From Amphirosellinia nigrospora (taxonomy: Eukaryota > Ascomycota > Sordariomycetes > Xylariales > Xylariaceae), in NCBI GenBank assembly GCA_004123355.1, contig SCHM01000002.1, positions 10,575,569 to 10,639,568 of the forward strand: 64,000 nt of DNA, written 5' to 3'. The position numbers were made by a program, and so were the translations under genes. Below, one piece after another: positions 60,277 to 64,000 of the stretch (the first letter of the stretch is position 1; every line of letters begins with the position of its first letter). Below the pieces are notes generated by a model. That model was not told the DNA's origin. It did not search any database and saw only the letters and a program-made list of their open reading frames with translations.

Positions 60277-63200
60277 ATGTCGGCAGCTCAGCTTGACGAC
60301 ATAGTCAAGAGACTGACTATCCAAGAAATTGGTAAACATCTTCCCCGGGCCCCTACGCTCCTAAATGTCGAAACATGGATGATCATCAACTAGATATGAC
60401 CTCATTTTATTGCACGTACTTCGTGATCTTGGTATTTCCTACTAACCGGTCGTTTCTTAGAACCCAAGTCTAAATATGAAGCTGCCTGCACGCTGCGGAC
60501 AGCCTCGACCACTACACCAATGGACCGATCTATCCTCATTTTCTCTCCCGGGTTATGCCCCTGATAATTAATATCTTACGAGGACCCTGCATTTTCCAGA
60601 ATACGTCGGTGGAGCAGGTAAGCCTTGGTTGTCATTCTTGTGCTCGCGCACCTCAACCTAACATTCAATCTAGAAACTACGGTATTGCATTCTCGAGATT
60701 CTCCATCGCCTCCCGACTCATCAAACGCCCACGGAACCCTTCGAGCAATATGCCAAAGAAGTGGTGGATCTTCTAATGACACTGGTGCGCAATGATAATG
60801 AAGAGAATGCTACACTATGCGTAAAGATCATCTCCGATGTCATGCGGCATCAGCCGAAAGTGCTGCACGATAGGGTTCAATCGTTCTTGACCCTGATTCA
60901 GGAGCTCTTTGAGCAAATGGAGAAGGTCGTGCGGGAACAGTTAGACAACACCGCTCTGCCCACCAATGCGGCAGCACCACCTTCTACGCCAGGAAGCACG
61001 CAGACCAACTTTCAATCGCCTCGGCCTGCATCGCCCGTGGCCTCCGTGACAGATCTCGGTCAAGACTTGCAGCAGCAGAGCCGTCCGCTGTTAAAGGGAA
61101 TGCAGTCGTTTAAGGTCTTGTCCGAGTGTCCCATCATCGTTGTTTCGGTGTTCCAGACATATCGTAGCATCATCCAGTCAAATGTGAAGACATTTGTTCC
61201 TTTGATCAAGTCGGTATTGTGTCTTCAAGCCAAGGCACAAGAGCAGGCTCATAGCGAAGCCAAAGTGAGAGGGTCGTTTTCACTGGAGTCACCCGAGTAT
61301 TCGGAAACCGCGCGCCTTCGGGGAGTTTATCACGGCTCAGGTCAAGACTATGAGTTTCTTGGCGTATCTACTTCGCCAATACTCTAGCCAGCTGGCGGAC
61401 TTTTTGCCGACTTTGCCAGAGATAGTTGTTCGTTTACTCAAGGACTGCCCCCGTGAAAAATCTGCTGCACGCAAAGAGTTACTGGTTGCGATTCGCCACA
61501 TTATCAACTTCAATTTTCGCAAGATATTCTTGCCAAAATTGACGAGTTACTTGAAGAAAAGACCTTGATTGGAGATGGCCTAACCGTGTATGACACTATG
61601 AGGCCGTTGGCGTATAGCATGTTAGCCGACTTGATACATCACGTCCGCGACTCTCTCACGCCAGAACAGATCCGGAAAACAGTCGAAGTATACACTAAGA
61701 ATCTGCAGGACAATTTCCCAGGCACTAGCTTTCAGACAATGAGTGCGAAGTTACTACTGAATATGGCCGAATGTATTGCTAAGCTGCCAAATAAAATCGA
61801 TGCTCGGCATTATCTCTTGATGATCCTGAATGCTATCGGAGACAAATTTGCAGCGATGAATAGACAGTATCCCAATGCTGTCAAGCTCTCCAAACTGTAT
61901 GCACAACAAGCTGCTGATCCAACGCCTGAAACATATCTGGCAGATAGAGAACGTCCCGAATGGGATGAGATCGATATTTTCACAGCAATGCCAATCAAAA
62001 CCTCGAATCCTCGAGAGAGAAATGCAGACCCCGTGGCGGATAACAAGTTCTTGTTCAAGAACCTTATGAATGGTCTTAAGAACACGTTTTATCAACTCAA
62101 AGCCTGCAATGCCTCAATAAACATTGACTCACATAACGCCCCACCGCATTGGCAAGATGTCTCTTACGGCTTCACAGCTGACAAGGTCGTCAAGCTTCTC
62201 CGTGAGGGCGCCTATGTTTTCCGATACTACGAAATTGAGAAGCCAACTGCCGAAGCCCAGTACGCTTCTACAGTTGAGTACATGGCTAATTTCTATATGG
62301 TATCCTCCAGCAAGGAAGAAAAGGATCTTTTGGAGACGTTCGCTACTGTCTTTCACTGCATTGATCCTGCCACTTTCCATGAGGTATTCCAGCAGGAAAT
62401 CCCACATCTATATGATATGATCTTCGAGCACACAGCTCTTCTTCATATTCCTCAATTTTTTCTGGCCAGTGAGGCGACATCTCCGAGCTTTTGTGGGATG
62501 CTGCTAAAATTTCTCATGGGAAGAATTGATGACGTGGGATCGGCGGACGTCAAGAAGTCTTCAATTCTGCTACGTCTCTTCAAGTTGGCATTTATGGCGG
62601 TCACTCTCTTTGCGACCCAAAATGAGCAAGTGCTACTTCCCCACGTTGTTGACATCGTTACAAAATCAATCGATCTTTCAACGAAAGCGGATGAGCCCAT
62701 GAACTACTTCTTGCTCCTCCGTTCCCTATTCAGGAGCATCGGGGGCGGGAAATTCGAGCACCTCTATAAGCAGATATTGCCTTTGCTTGAGATGTTGCTT
62801 GATGTACTTAACAATCTACTCATGGCTGCCCGAAAGCCAGCGGAGCGCGATCTCTATGTTGAGTTGTGCCTCACAGTTCCCGCCCGCCTCAGCAACTTGC
62901 TGCCACACTTGAGCTTCTTGATGCGACCCCTTGTTGTCGCATTGAGAGCTGGAACGGACCTGGTGGGACAGGGGCTGCGTACCCTTGAATTATGTGTTGA
63001 TAATCTTACTGCGGACTATCTGGATCCTATCATGGCCCAGTCATCGAAGAGCTCATGAACGCACTGTTTGAGCACTTGAAACCGCACCCTTACAGCCATT
63101 TTCACGCTCATACCACAATGCGGATCCTTGGTAAGCTGGGAGGAAGAAACCGGAAATTCATGACGGAAACACTCCCAGTAAACTACCAGCGGTACGCTGA

Positions 63201-64000
63201 TGACCCATCAAGCTTTGACATGCGCCTCATTGGATCGAAGAAAGATCGGGCGTTTCCGACTGGAGTTGGAATCGATTTTGCGATTCGTAAACTTATGGAA
63301 GTCCCAAAACTATCAAAGTTGAACAATTTGAAACACAGGATGGTTATTACAAGAAACAAGCGCTGCAGCTTATCAAAGCCCAGATCAAGTTGCGTATTGG
63401 TGTCGACCACTTGCCCGAGGAACTTCCACGACTTCTCCGACTTCAGATGCAGGACGTCTTAGCCAAGAAAACATCTGCCAGCTTCGCCGCCTTTGACGCT
63501 TCAAACAGGGAGCGTTCTGTCGCCAAGAGATGAAGAGAACCTTATTATGAAACGGCTCATCAAGGCAATCATGTTTGCCGAATCACTTCCCGAATTCCGC
63601 GAAGAGGCAGATATTTTTCTGATGAATATATGCCGGCATTTTACCATCATCGAAGTCGGTCGTTCCCTAGTCGATATCAAGAAGGAACAGAGCCCATTCG
63701 ATCCTAAAGCGGGCGAAGGACCTCTCTTCATTGATGTTCGTGTTCTGGCAGATGCGATTGTTGAATCGCTCGCATCAGAACTTCCGGAGGTCCGAGACGC
63801 CGCGTTCCGAGCTATAGCAGCAGTTTATGACTCCACGGTCACAATTCTTGGGGGCCAAAACCATGTTGGGCGGAATCTAAGCTTCTTCACTCATCTCAGC
63901 AGAACGTTTTGTCACGCATGTTTTGAAGAAGAATGGTATTCTAAGGCTGGCGGCACGCTCGGAATCAAGTACCTTCTTGAGCAGGTCGATCTTGGGGAAC
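60277..64000 (+). CDS. TRA1: Transcription-associated protein Tra1 (TRRAP), 5' part, runs off the window
   Basis: Tra1 is the giant PIKK-family pseudokinase that recruits the SAGA and NuA4 complexes to activators. The start at 60277 gives [18 protein letters not shown]. Exon 1 ends 60331, intron 60332-60460; exon 2 ([14 protein letters not shown]) ends 60617, intron 60618-60673. The third exon then runs to the window end: [120 protein letters not shown], and finally [19 protein letters not shown]. This is about the first 1,150 of roughly 3,800 residues: HEAT repeats only, with FAT and kinase-like domains outside. Frame changes near 60501, 61285, 61545, 63030, 63315 and 63510 mostly fit one lost base each (for example AAAAA to AAAA at 61545). 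Confidence 0.93.

Noticed and set aside
1-64000. CRISPR arrays, bacterial operons, ribosomal RNA genes or telomeric repeats
   Set aside because: None of their signatures is present; the window is eukaryotic nuclear DNA with spliceosomal introns.

Overview
The window is nuclear DNA of a filamentous ascomycete (Pezizomycotina). Sordariomycetes is my inference from gene content and style, not a proven placement. The evidence is short GT-AG introns (about 50-130 nt) with CTAAC-type branch sites, and orthologues of fungal core genes (KAE1, SNF1/AMPK beta, BUR1, SAD1, EF-1 gamma, MRPS9, TRA1). Typical accessory fungal families are also present: HET domain, HSPA12-like Hsp70, DUF2235, an AA11 LPMO and a Ser/Thr-rich single-pass protein.

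Layout. 0.5-19.5 kb is a housekeeping block: KAE1 (+), AMPK beta (-), a small membrane protein (+), BUR1 kinase (-), a tiny three-exon complex I-like subunit (+), SAD1/USP39 (+), EF-1 gamma (-) and MRPS9 (+). 19.5-35.5 kb is very gene-poor and holds one conserved fungal protein (26.9-28.1 kb). 35.5-52.1 kb is an accessory block: a Ser/Thr-rich membrane protein (-), an Hsp70-like ATPase (+), a HET protein (-) and a large DUF2235-GTPase fusion gene (+). The fusion gene lies between two direct copies of a diverged repeat. 52.6-53.0 kb holds the second repeat copy and a 153-bp LTR-like relic. 53.3-54.5 kb is an AA11 LPMO (-), 58.5-59.2 kb an AIG2/GGCT-like gene (-), and 60.3 kb to the window end the 5' part of TRA1 (+).

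How the genes work together. The housekeeping genes are unrelated in function. EF-1 gamma and MRPS9 share one short divergent intergenic region, as do BUR1 and the complex I-like gene. The HET, Hsp70-like and DUF2235-GTPase genes look like a self/non-self recognition (heterokaryon incompatibility) neighbourhood; that reading is inference.

Quality warning. Nearly every recognisable gene has its frame broken by single missing bases, and where the expected codons can be read the missing base usually lies in a short run of identical bases, mostly G or C. Because universally conserved genes are hit at the same rate as accessory ones, I read these as consensus errors of the assembly rather than pseudogenes. 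Gene spans below therefore cover several open frames plus introns.
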